Assembly: GCF_001411555.2 (NCBI RefSeq)
Contig: NC_049905.1
Span: 16,532,891-16,596,890 of the forward strand
Direction of reading: 5' to 3'
From: Juglans regia
Taxonomy: Eukaryota; Streptophyta; Magnoliopsida; Fagales; Juglandaceae
DNA length: 64,000 bases
In this document: positions 48,481 to 60,300 of the stretch, in pieces
Numbering within the stretch: position 1 is the stretch's first letter
Layout: each line of letters opens with the position of its first letter
Notes under the pieces: model-generated
Seen by the model: only the letters and a program-made list of their open reading frames with translations
The model's database searches: none
What the model was told of the DNA's origin: nothing
Position numbers and translations under genes: made by a program

Positions 48481-48955
48481 ACAATTTTTCGGCATGGCCG
48501 GAGCCTAACAATACAGTGAGATAGCCCACAATGATGGCTTTAGAGTTGATACGGTGCTCCAATATTCATACATAAAATAAATAATCAATAAAACATATAA
48601 AACATAAGGAAAGAGAGAGAGAAAAATATAAAGATTTGTGTGGTTCGACATTAAACCTATATTCATAGATTGTTTGGGGGCGAAGAGAGAGAGAGAGAGT
48701 CTCAAGAGTGTAGAGAAGAGATTTGTTAGATTTTCTCGTAGTTATGGTGACCCCCTCTTTTATATAGGTCTCCTTATTTTTAAAAAAAAGTGACCGAGTT
48801 CTATTTATATTATGTCACTTTCACATTTTTATATGTCAGACAACCTATTCTAATTTTATCTCTTTCTTATATTATCTCTTCCTTTAATTCTTGGCAATAA
48901 ACTTCCAATAGACTCGATCGTAGTTCGTTTTGTATCCAATGGATTGCATGCATGG
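48481..48955. repeat. Dispersed repeat, right copy (pair with 41516)
   Basis: Same block order as 41516-42075, including CAATTTTTCGGCATGGCC at its start and TATTATCTCTTCCTTTAATTC near its end. Same orientation as the left copy. Confidence 0.65.
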
Positions 48956-49530
48956 ATTAGTTTTCCTTACCCTCGATATATAAGTAGTTCCCTACGTGAG
49001 TGAATATTTTTATTGAAACTATGTGGTGCCATGATTTTTCGGGTTGTAACAAAAATAGTCACATATATCCTTTAGGAGTTTTGCTACATAATCTCCATCA
49101 CACTCTACACTTCATATTTTTTTAAATTTTTAATATTATTTTTAAAAATTTTTTTGAGTTTATTCCTTTTAAATTATTTTAAATTTTCTATTCATTATTC
49201 ATATAATAAATATTTGATAAAAAATAATAAAAATTAAAAAAAATGTACAGTATATAGAGTGTGAGGAGATTGAAAAGATTTATTCATCATTTATAAAAAT
49301 TTTGCGAAATAATTTTGTTCACCTCTCGTGTGAATGATATATATATATAGAATAGTGATACAATGATAACTATATCATAACTATTCTACTACTGTATAAT
49401 AAAATAATTTTTTTTTTAATTTGAAACACATTCAAATAAAAGAGAAAATTAGAAGAAAATATTTTTAAGAAATTACTATTTTATTAATAAATTGTGGAAC
49501 AGATGTTAATCAGTTGTCGCATTATCATTT

Positions 49531-49588
<58 letters not shown>
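48956..49588. other. A/T-rich intergenic stretch
   Basis: No gene. It contains a long (AT)n microsatellite at about 49534-49584. Confidence 0.5.
49534..49584. repeat. Microsatellite (AT)n
   Basis: About 25 uninterrupted AT units, the longest simple repeat in the window. Confidence 0.95.
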
Positions 49589-49589
<1 letters not shown>

Positions 49590-49762
49590 TAATATTAGAT
49601 TCAAGTTTTAAATAGACAAGTCCCATACAAGTATTTTATAAAAAAATGGGTCTAATTAATAAAGAATAATTTTTTTTACACCTTTTTAAGATGGAGTCGA
49701 TTTTTTTATCAGAATTTATATGAGACTTATCTATTTAAAATTTATACAAATCATTTATCATA
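49589..49762. mobile_element. Short inverted-repeat MITE (AATAGACAAGTCCC type)
   Basis: The left arm AAGTTTTAAATAGACAAGTC and the right arm GACTTATCTATTTAAAATTT are inverted relatives around an A/T-rich core of ~110 bases. Same family as 39930-40085. Confidence 0.6.
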
Positions 49763-49826
49763 TATCTATTATTTATAAAAGTCACGATGTGAATATGCAA
49801 GACAATTTAAAAAGAGATATTATTAT

Positions 49827-50543
49827 TATTATTATGGAAAATGCTACATGCCCCGCTGGGGGCTCTCGCTGGGAGCTCCCGCTGGGCATGTAACATTTTT
49901 TTATCTATTTATTTTAGTTTTTTTAATATAAATATTATTAATAATTTTAAATATTTTAAAAAATAAAATAAAAATTATAATATTATTAAAAAATATTTTT
50001 TTAATCAAGAAATAGAATAAAAAATAATATTTATTTTACTTCGTGATTAATGAAGTATTTTTTAATAATTTGTTTTTACTTTCTGATTAAGAAAGTATTT
50101 TTTAATGATATTTTAAATTTATTTTATTTTTTAAAAGTGTAAAAAAAATCTATATAAAAAATAAATTAAAAAAATACACATAAAAGAGTACATATTAAGC
50201 CCAATAGGAACCCAGCGAAGCTGTAGCATGTCCATTTTAAATATTTAAAAAAATCATAATATTATTAAAAATACTTTCTTAATCATGAAGTAAAATAAAA
50301 AATTATAAAAAAATATTTTTTATTTTACTTCTTAATTAAGAAAATATATATTTTTTTACTTTCTGATTAAAAAAATATTTTCTTAATAATATTTTAAATT
50401 TATTATTTTTTAAAAATATTAAAAAATGTCAAAAAATCTATATAAAAAATTATTTAAATAAAAAATATATAAAATAATCTTACAGACCCCAGCGGGCGGA
50501 GCCCCCAGCGGGGCTGTCCGCTGTAGCATCACCCTATTATTAT
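49827..50543. mobile_element. MULE-type MITE with CCCCGCTGGGGGCTC inverted ends
   Basis: The element spans 49836-50534 (699 bp) between 9-bp duplications TATTATTAT (49827-49835 and 50535-50543). The left end is GGAAAATGCTACA with CCCCGCTGGGGGCTC; the right end, complemented, is GGGTGATGCTACA with the same CCCCGCTGGGGGCTC. A 9-bp duplication fits Mutator-like elements, although this one is simple sequence. A third terminus-like block (CCCAGCGAAGCTGTAGCATG) lies inside at about 50208-50228, suggesting a composite of two elements. Confidence 0.8.
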
Positions 50544-51690
50544 ATGTCCATCCGATAATGACTGCAAATTGCAGTGACAATGACTTTTGTTACTCGAAAC
50601 GTGAACATAAACAGATAGGATCAAGATTTTAATTTTATTTTAAGCACTAGAATTAGTTTCTCTACATACATATATAAAATCGCAATTTTTTTTTTATATA
50701 TCAAGAAAAACTTTTATATTGAATTATGCAGCTAAATAATAATGAAATATTATTTATTTATTTTCTAATTTCTTTTTTGTTGAATTTTTTTTTTTTTTTT
50801 TGTTAATGTCGAGAGAGAGGAAGAAGAAATAAATATTTCGAAGAGGGTTTGTTTCTATTGGATCGAGAGAGAGATGGGAGGAGAGAGAAAATAATAATAA
50901 AATAATATTTAAAAAATGAATAATGCATGTTCAAATTTATTGAAATATTGTTATAACTATGCAAATTTTTAAAAATTCATAATTCAATGCAATCTAATTT
51001 AAAATCATATTATACAAATATATAGAAGTATATGCAGATGCATAATCCAATGCTAATACTCACATCTACATATTATCAAATGCTTGGGATTAGATCGATA
51101 TTTTTTTTAGCATTACTAACAGATCAAGGTGCCTATAGCTAAATCATAATATATTTTTCATTCTAATTTATTTAAAAGGTCAAAAAACGTAAGAGTAGTC
51201 ACTGTGCTTTATTTCAAAACCAAATTACTTTTAAGTAGTTTTAATATACGGAAAATGTTTTGTTGCCCTCTTAAATATATCGTTAAAAATTATCGCTAAT
51301 ATATTTATTATTTTTTTTTTAATATTTAAAAAAATACATAAATACATTAACGATAACTTTGAACAATACATTTAAAATGATAGAGTAGACGCGTCCTTCA
51401 ATTCAATTAAAATATAAATGAAGTAATTGAATTTTAAAGTAAATCATTGTGAAGAATTTTATATGTACAACTTATAGTCAATTTTGAACCAATTTTAGAA
51501 TAGTAAAAGGGAATGTGGAAGAAAAGAAGTGGTTATGACAATTTTGGTGCATTCCATTAATCCACCACTTGGAGAACCAAATCGACAAGGACAGCCACCA
51601 AGAATCTGCTTCTGATATATATTGAAATCGATAAGGATGGGTGCGAAGCTGTTCTTTGACTCGGTATTCATCTTTTGAGTATTACAATAT
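50544..51690. other. A/T-rich intergenic stretch
   Basis: No gene. A purine-rich GAGAGAGAG stretch occurs near 50808-50890. Confidence 0.4.
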
Positions 51691-51922
51691 GGACAATGCT
51701 ACTCAGTCGCCCAAAATGTACTGTTGGGTGTGTCCCTAATGTATTTGTATTTTTTTTTTCTTTTTTCTTTTAAATATTTTTGAAACATTTAAAAAATATA
51801 TTAATTTATTAATAATCACTTTTTTAATTATTAAATAAGAAAATTATAAAAAAATAAAATACACGAGCAATGAAAATGAAGGAATAAAATCATAGGACAG
51901 AGCAGTATTTCCCTTATAATAT
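51682..51922. mobile_element. Small MULE-type MITE
   Basis: The element spans 51691-51913 (223 bp). The left end GGACAATGCTACTCAGTC and the complement of the right end, GGGAAATACTGCTCTGTC, agree at most positions. The flanks TTACAATAT and TTATAATAT agree at eight of nine bases. The ends resemble the ATGCTAC termini of the 49836 element. Confidence 0.65.
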
Positions 51923-53339
51923 TTTGAAAATTAGTAGTCAAAATATAAAAAAAAAAAAAAAAAAAAGAGTAAAAATTTGAAAAAAATTTATTAGTACAAA
52001 AGTGAGGTTTTATTCCTAATCAATTATTGATACAAGAAGTGATTTTTTTCCCCTTTTCTAATTCTTGTGAGTGGTCCAGGCCATAACTAAATTGCATTTA
52101 ATACTGCACAACTAATTAAGAATATATATTATTTTTTTTATATTTTTTTAAAATATTTTAAAATGATAAAAAAATATAAATTAAAAATTAAAAAAATAAA
52201 TCAAAAATAAATTTATACGAATTGACACATCAACTGTCAATATTAGGAGGCAGTTTAGTACTGTTCATATATATATATATAAAGTCACGCTTTACATGAT
52301 CTTAAATTAGAAAGATAAGATTAAACACGTTTTGCTACAATAGTTGACTCGACCACTCCTACTATTCCGCGTCAGCTTTCATATCTATCTGTGTATTATA
52401 TATGAAAAATCTACTCTCACCGACAGTTGAGTCACAATTTTTATTTTTATTTTTATTTTATTTTGTAATTAAAGAAATATTTTTTAATGATATTATGAAT
52501 TTATTTTTAAATATTTAAGAGTATAAAAAAATAAAAATAAAATAAATTTACCCTTAGGACCCGTCTCGTGCTACGGAGTACGGAGGGCGTGGCACTGCTC
52601 ATTAAATATAGCCACTTGAACGCGCTCATTAAATATAGCCACTTGAACGCTGAGCGGGTGAGGGAACATGGCCCAATCGTTATTTAATTTTAAATATTTT
52701 TATTTTAATATATAACTAAATATATAAAAGAAATAATATTTATAATTTTAAAATGTGTAGTCCAACACATATCTTTTGAAAAAAATAAGTAAATTTGAGA
52801 CATACATATAAAAAAATATATTTTTTTTTAATAGTAGACCCTACTTTTTTTTTAGAAGAATTACTCGAAAATTGTACATTTCAAGACTGTATATAGAATT
52901 ATCCATATATATAATTAAAAAAAAATAGTATTGTCTCTATCAAAATAAGAGGTCTATTTTTATGTGGTTGGTGAGTTGCTAAAAAAATCCAACATATTTT
53001 GCCCTAAATGAATCGAACTGGCGTATAATACAGAACAGTTTCCCTTATTTGCATCTCTTAAAATTTTCAAATAAATCTTAATCAAATTAAATTGTTTTGA
53101 ATTGATTTCTTATATTTTTTTTCACGATTTTATATTTAATTGGCTTATTACGTCTACATATTTCTATATTTCTTATGTTGTCTTCAATGAAATGTTAATT
53201 TTATTTACGTTTTAGAAAATTATAAAGAGAAACTACTAAATAATTTTAACTTAAAATAATAATAAAAAATTACAAAAAATACAAAGTCGGCAACTGAAAA
53301 ACAATGACTTAACTCTTTTTTTTTTTTTTTGATCAAAAA
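51923..53339. other. A/T-rich intergenic stretch
   Basis: No gene. A 27-bp unit containing CATTAAATATAGCCACTTGA is tandemly duplicated at about 52597-52650. Otherwise A/T tracts. Confidence 0.4.
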
Positions 53340-53439
53340 GCCTATAGCCTGATTGGCATAACCCCAGCCTTCAAAATGAAAGTCTGGAGTTCGAAACCTC
53401 CCTCTCCAAATGTAGCAAAAAGAAAAAAAAAAAAAAAAA
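53340..53439 (+). mobile_element. tRNA-derived SINE-like element
   Basis: A tRNA-like head has an A box TAGCCTGATTGG (53345-53356) and a B box GAGTTCGAAAC (53387-53397) at normal spacing, followed by a poly-A tail at 53422-53439. The flanks ATCAAA before and after are a possible target duplication. The head does not fold into a perfect tRNA, so a functional tRNA is unlikely. Confidence 0.65.
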
Positions 53440-53442
53440 TCA

Positions 53443-54394
53443 AATTTCTAGGTAAGTATGCGAGGATTGCATGCATGTGGTAAAAATCCATTTATTTACT
53501 GCACCTACCAAAGGATCCGAACTTCAGACAAGATTTCAAAGCTTCTTCATCAATTCATTCAGATATGTCCATAATAAAAGCATATCCAACACAAACATAC
53601 GGGGACATATTCTCAATGTTTCACTTGGTTTATGGCAAGTACGCATCCATTATCACCTCAGTTCATAATATCTAACGTATTCCATCAACAGCACACGATA
53701 TCACTAAAATCTGTGACAATAATTCCACTAATTAAAGCCTTAAGACTAAACTATCTATGCTGGTGGGTGTTCACACCTCTTGTCTACAGTTCTAAATTTG
53801 AAAACTTATGACCTGCAACCCTCCCTCTTTCGTGGTGTTTAATCAATTAACCAATTCCAACATAGAGTGAGGGCGGAGGAGAGTCATAGTTGCAAAAAAC
53901 TAGTGTTGTATCCTCTAATGTCACCAATTCTCAACCATATGCTTGGCTAAATAAAGCCCTTCTGACAAGTCTTGTGAAAAGTTTTGAAAAAAAAGGTTAA
54001 TTGAAAATGAAAATGCATTCCTCCCACGAATGCAACTCATTTGACGACGGACCTAGTATCTACCGCCGGCCATACATCACCCAGGCTAACCAGAAAGCAG
54101 AACCAACCTGTTTCAACTATTCAATCTCCAAGCAGTGTGAAATCCATGAATGGTGTGATGTTAGATTGGCAAGTGCCTGCAGGCAAGGTGGTCAAAACAG
54201 AAAGGAAGCCTCAGAAAGTGGTCCAAAGACTTGTGTCTCAACCCCATTTCCACAACCAAGGTAGAATAGGCATGAAATCAAAGCGCACCATTGAATATGA
54301 AACCAAATCTTGCAAGAGGTGTAATTTGAACACTAAACTGAATCATGGGAGCCCAGAAGTCTAAAAGCACTTGCATGGCTCCAGCGCAGAATTA
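53443..54394. other. 3' flank of the LRR gene
   Basis: No conserved protein on either strand. It should include the 3' UTR of the LRR gene reading leftward from 54395. Plus-strand frames at 54001-54364 are chance. Confidence 0.4.
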
Positions 54395-57300
54395 TCATTC
54401 ATCGCCCCATGTTGATGCTCCCCCCATTCCAATTTCTACTGTAGGGTATAAATCTAGTGAAGGGCCCAAGCCATGGCGCTTAGCTTTCTTTTTCTTTACA
54501 GAGAAGGTAACTAAGCCACCCACCGTGTCCTGAGTAGTGTTGTCAATTATCTTCTTTTCATAGTCATATTTGGAATTTCCTGCACTGTCAGCAGCGAAAA
54601 GCTCCACAAAAGAAACTTCTGGATCATCAATAACATTAAATTCACCTTTCTCCACCTTTGTTTTCTTCTTTAGTTTCTTTTTGACCTCCCCAACAACCTC
54701 CTGATGTACTTCAACTTCTTTCTGCGACAGCATTCCAATCTTCTGCTTTTTCTTCCTTGATTTCTTTTCTACATCAAGATCTCTAGCATTATCAGAACTG
54801 TCTTCACTTCGATCCTTGACATTGTTTCTTCTGATTTCATCTCTTTTCTCATCCTTACAAATTAAAACTTCTTTTTCTGAGACATTGTCATTTGTTTCCT
54901 GCATATTCCGCTTCAATTTCTTCTTCACATCAACACCTTTAGCATCATCAAGACAATCATCTTTGCCATCCATCAGATGATGTTTGGAATTAATTTTCCC
55001 GATGCCATCTCTTGTCTCTTCCCTTGGAACTTCAAGCTTGTTACTAGCATTTACTGAATAATCAACTTTATCATCCATCTCACTGTTCTCATTCTTGGTG
55101 TATTTATCCGTTGGTTTAGCATTGAATATCTTCAAGTTCGGCAGTGCATTTTTTATCTGCAATTAAAGACAGAAAAGTAGTACTTGTTTTACATGATATC
55201 AAAAAATTTAATGCAAAAGGCATAAACCCAAATGTACAGGCAATATACAACATATTTAGAAAAAGAAATAAAAGTTGTACTTAGATTGAGATTGTTACCT
55301 TTTTTGGTAGTTTCTCTTGTTCAGAAACAGGGTTTCCTTGTAGATTGAGATTTCTCAGATTAGCTAGTGAAGTCAACACCTACAATTTAGCATCTTCTGA
55401 GATACTTCGGTGTTTTTGAAAAATTAAAAATTAAAAAACCAAAATAGAAGAGAACCAACAGTTTCAGCTTGATGTCTAACCTTCAGATCGGACCACCTTA
55501 AAAGGACATTATTTCCCAAGTCCAGATTCTGGAGTTTCTTATTTCGAGCTAAGTCATCTGGGAGAGTCTGACCAGTTCCGCCAAGAAGAGAATTGGTTAA
55601 TCTCGATGAGCATGTAAAACCTAAGCAAGAAATTACAGATATAGACCTAAGCAAGAATTGGTTAATCTCAATGTGAGTGATAAGATGGTCTGGACTCATA
55701 AGAAGTTTTCCCTTCGTTCTTTGTACATGATGCTGTCTAGGGCCAATGTGGTACAATCTTTTCCTTGGAAGAGTATTTGGAAGTGCAAGGTGCCTTCAAA
55801 GGTTGCGTTCTTTCGTTGGTCTGCTTCTTTAGGGAAAATTCTGACTTTGGACAATCTCAGGAAGTGTGGTTTAATTGTTATGGATGGTGTTTCTTATGTA
55901 AAAAATCTGGAGAATCAGTGGATCATTTGTTACTACACTGTAAGGTGGCTAGGGTGTTATGCTATGAAGTGTTTAGTAGGAGCATAATGGCTTGGGTGAT
56001 GCCTAAGAGGGCGGTGGATCTTTTTGCTTGTTGAAGAGGTTTAAGGGGTAATTTGCAAATTGCCGCTATTTGGAACTTGATCCCTTTATGCCTTGTCTGG
56101 TGTACATGGGTCAAGAGGAATAGTCGATGCTTTGAAAATAAGGAACATTCGGTGGATGAACTTAGATGTTTTTTCTTTTAACACCTTATTTCGATGGGAT
56201 TTGGCTATTGTCTTTAATGGAAATAATGTCCATGATTTTCTTGTTTCTTTTTCTAGGTCCTGACTTGTAACTAGGTTTAGCATTTGTATGCTTCTTATGT
56301 ACTTGGCTTTGCATTGTTACTTGTCTCAAAAAAGTTTTCTTATTCATCAAGACAAAAATATAACATGAGAAGAACTTGAAGGATGGTTTTCAGCTGAAAA
56401 AGGCAGTCTATGCAAAGAGAGAAGCCAACAAGTGGATCACTTACCGAGATTTGATTGTGAGCAAGTCGAAGCTCTTTCAATTCAACACAGGACTTGAGAG
56501 TAGAGCCAATAGTCTGAAGTTGACAATTAGAGAGAGAAAGCTGGAACACAAAAAGAAAAAAACAAACAAACAAACAAACAGACAAACAAATTAAGAGCCT
56601 AAGCCGTAATTGGGTGAATTTACTGCTAAGGATAGAGAACGTGCCTTTGTGATAGATTTCAGCTTCACTAGAGACTCACCAATTTCACGGATTGGGTTCC
56701 TAGAAAGAACTGCATAATAATCAGAAAGGCCAAAGCATATTTTTCAGCTCACCAAAATCAAATAATTCCCAACAATTTTCATAAGCAATCAAGGTGACAT
56801 GTGAACTCTTTAATCATGAAAATGTTGCAAAGAATATGAGACCCTTTTTAAAGCATTAAATCGAAAAGGCTTATGAAATTATTGTACACTACATAAATTC
56901 TTTTTGGTAGACACAGAAAAAAGGTTTGTTTTACTTTTAAAAAGAAAATGAATACATGTTACTAACCCCAATTAGCTGATGAGGATTCATAATGGACTTT
57001 GAGTTAATTACAATTTGTTTGATCTTTTGTTATGTGTTTTATCTTGTATACAAGATAAAATTCTGAGGATTTTATCTCAAGTCAGAAGTAGGTGATCCAC
57101 AGATTCACCATTCCTTTTGCACATAAAGCACCAATCCATAATAAATAGACCATGCTTTCTCAGGTATCTATAGCCAGAATTTTATCTTGTGTGTTTTATC
57201 TTGAGTTAACCTTTATTAGGATTCAAAAAGGTTAAGCCCCAGTACACTGTAAGCATACAAGAGATAAATCTCTCTTTTATGAGTGGGAATAAGTGGAAAA

Positions 57301-60300
57301 CAATATAGCGGGTTTGTCGTTGGTGCCTTGTGAGGAGGAATATCTAGGGTCGGAAGTGTAGTTGGGAACTGTGTCTGGGGATAATGTTGTTCCCCTGGTT
57401 TCTCTTCCTCCAATAAACAATATAGCAGTTTTACCATCAGATTGGGTTCTATATAAGGTTAATGGGATTCAACATATTGTGGGGCTTTCATATGGAGGAT
57501 GTGAAGACCAATTTAAAGCACTACTCACAGCGATTGAGGTGGGCCACTAGCTTGAAACCAAATCAAGTTTTAAGAAAAACAGGGAGTTAAAGCATCTTTC
57601 TTGGACAATCAACTACGATACTAAGGGAGATAGCTCAAGTCGAGGGAAGACTAAAGGGAGGGCATTATGAAAACGTCCTTGCAAAGGGAGTTTAGGGTAG
57701 AGTATTAGTCTTACGGGAAACAAGGGGTTGGGGTTGGGGTTGGGGAGGTGTGTTCCTTTCCAATTCGAGCTTGGTGTATTCCATTGTATTCGGGCTTGGG
57801 GTCATTAAGGGCTCTCTAGTATGGGCTAGGTGTTTTCCTGTATATGTCCAGTGTACTTGATTGCTCCCTATTGATATATATAATATTTTTACTTATTAAA
57901 AAAAAGAATAAGTGGTAAACTCTTCAATGGTTAAAAGAAAAAAAAAAAAAAAAAGAGAGATTATAGGCCCCTATCCATGTATATAAGTGGTTTTACCAAC
58001 ATATTCTTTAGCTCTTCAACTAACATCTCACAATCTTTCTTTTCTTCTATATAAGTATAAGATTTTATTCATACTAACAGAAAAACATGCATACCCCACG
58101 TACACAAGAAGTATACCAGGGAAAAACATATTAAAGTATATCTCACAATCTTGAAAGCACCTTGCATTTTATTCACTCCATATGCTCCACATTAAACACA
58201 AAGGAACCATCCTCCAAGTAGAAAAACTGAGCAGCCTCCAATTGACCTCTTCAACAATCTAACAACTCTATCGCCCGTCTAGGCATGACCCATTCTACTC
58301 CAAAAAAGCTTAAAATAATTGACCATAATGCTCTTGCCACTTCACAATAGAGAAGGTAATCTATGGATTCTCCACTCCTTTTTGCACATGCAGCACAATC
58401 AACCACTATGAAATTTCTCTTCCTTAGGTTATCAAAAGTCAAAATCTTTCCAAGAGCCACCGTCAACACCAAGAAACTTAAGGATTTTATTGATGAAATC
58501 AATAGGAATAGACCATTTACAAAGGACAAAGACAAATTGACTTTCCACATACTCTTCTATGGAAAATGGAAATCATTCAAAATAGACAATGTTCGATAGT
58601 ACAAGTTAACTTTAAACTTCCTCGTCTTGGGAGGGACCAACTAAATACTATCTTCACCACCTTGTCTCAATTTAAGGGAGTACAAAAATTCAGAAGACTT
58701 CATTACCATTTAGGGTAGGTTTGGGAGGTGAGATGAGAATTTTGTGTTTTGTTTTGAAGTTTAAAATATTAAGTTTTATTATTATTATTATTTTGGGATT
58801 TGAAAAAGGTGTATTGGGATTTTAAAAAGTTGAATTGTTTATTATATTTTGTATGGGGATTTGAAAAAGGTATAATGATGAGATGAGATGAGATGAGAAT
58901 TTTGTGTTTTGTTTGAGGTCCCAAACCTGCCCTTAGACCTCCCAATCCTGAACAGATCTAATAAAAGATCAATTTCAATGAAAAGTTCCATTAGAATACC
59001 ACATGGTATCCACTACCCATGCCTCCAACTGTAAGTAATACAAAGCAAATCTGGAAACGACTCCATACATGGTCGATTCCCACACCATAGTTCATGCCAA
59101 AACCATATTTTTCTACCATCACCCACTTCATATTTAACAGACGATGACTATTTCTAATCTTATCTTTGTAGAATTCCCACCCATCCATCTTAACTTCCTC
59201 ATTTCCACTGCCTAAACTCCTAACACTAGAGCACCCAACAGCATATCTGGTTTTATAGCACTCCTATAACATTTTTAATAGGTATTTGAAAGTTATGCAA
59301 GCCTCCCGAAAAACTTTTCCAATTCATCTCCCCCATTTTGACTCCAAGTCAAAAGCTCAATCTTCCCAATCTCATTAATTATTGATCCAAAATGTTGAAT
59401 GTGATTAAATTTGAGTATCTCTTGACCATAAAGTTTTACTATTCCTCCATTCTTTTTTTTTTTTTCCTTATAACAAGTTTTACTGTTTTACCGTTCTTCC
59501 ATCTGTATTCTATTTTCACTAAATATACACTACCTATTCTTGGTTTTAGCCCTTATTAACATTAAATCTCAAGTTTATGAAGTACCGTACCAAACTTCCA
59601 ATTTGGAGTCAACTCCCAAGACAGTTTAATCAACTAACACAATGGCCTCGTTCACTTTCACAAAACTTCTCATCTCATCTAATCATTACAACTTTTTCAA
59701 ATTCCCACACAAAATAAAATAAACAATTCAACTTTTTTCAAATCCAAAAAAAAAATATTAAAAAAATATATTCTAACAATATTTTATTCAACTTTCATTT
59801 CAACTCAACTCATCTCATCTCATCTCATCTGCGAAAATAAACGAGGCCGATATCATCTGAAGAAGCATAAACCACAGCTTATCCATATTAGATGCTAGCC
59901 AGAGAAACCATTTGACCATTAAATGGAGGGTGAAGGTACCTACTAAGGTGGCGTTCTTCAATTGGGTGGCTGCTCTAGGGAAAGTATTGACCACGGATAA
60001 CCTTAGAAAAGATGGTTTGTGTATAGCTGATTGGTGTGTCATGTGCAAGAAGGATGGTGAATCTGTAATTCACATTGTGAGGTGGCAAAGTCTTTGTGGA
60101 ATGAGGTTATTGGTCGGACATGTTTATATTGGGTGATACCTAAGGAAATTGTGGATCTCCTTCAATGTTGGCGTGGTTTTGAGGCAAGAAAATGTGTTGC
60201 TGCTAGATGGAGAATGATTCCTTTGTGTTTAATGTGGTGTTTATGGCTAGAAACGAATGGGAGATGTTTTGAAGACAAAGCGTTCTTTTGAAGATCTTTG

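Noticed and set aside
41516..48955. Calling 41516 and 48481 a definite LTR pair
   Set aside because: The copies are related, but I found no primer site, polypurine tract or target duplication, so only a dispersed-repeat call is supported.
53340..53412. A functional tRNA gene
   Set aside because: A and B boxes are present but the arms do not pair well and a poly-A tail follows; a SINE is more likely.
57725..57745. GGGGTTGGGG run as telomere repeat
   Set aside because: Only three units and not the plant telomere motif TTTAGGG; local G-rich simple sequence.
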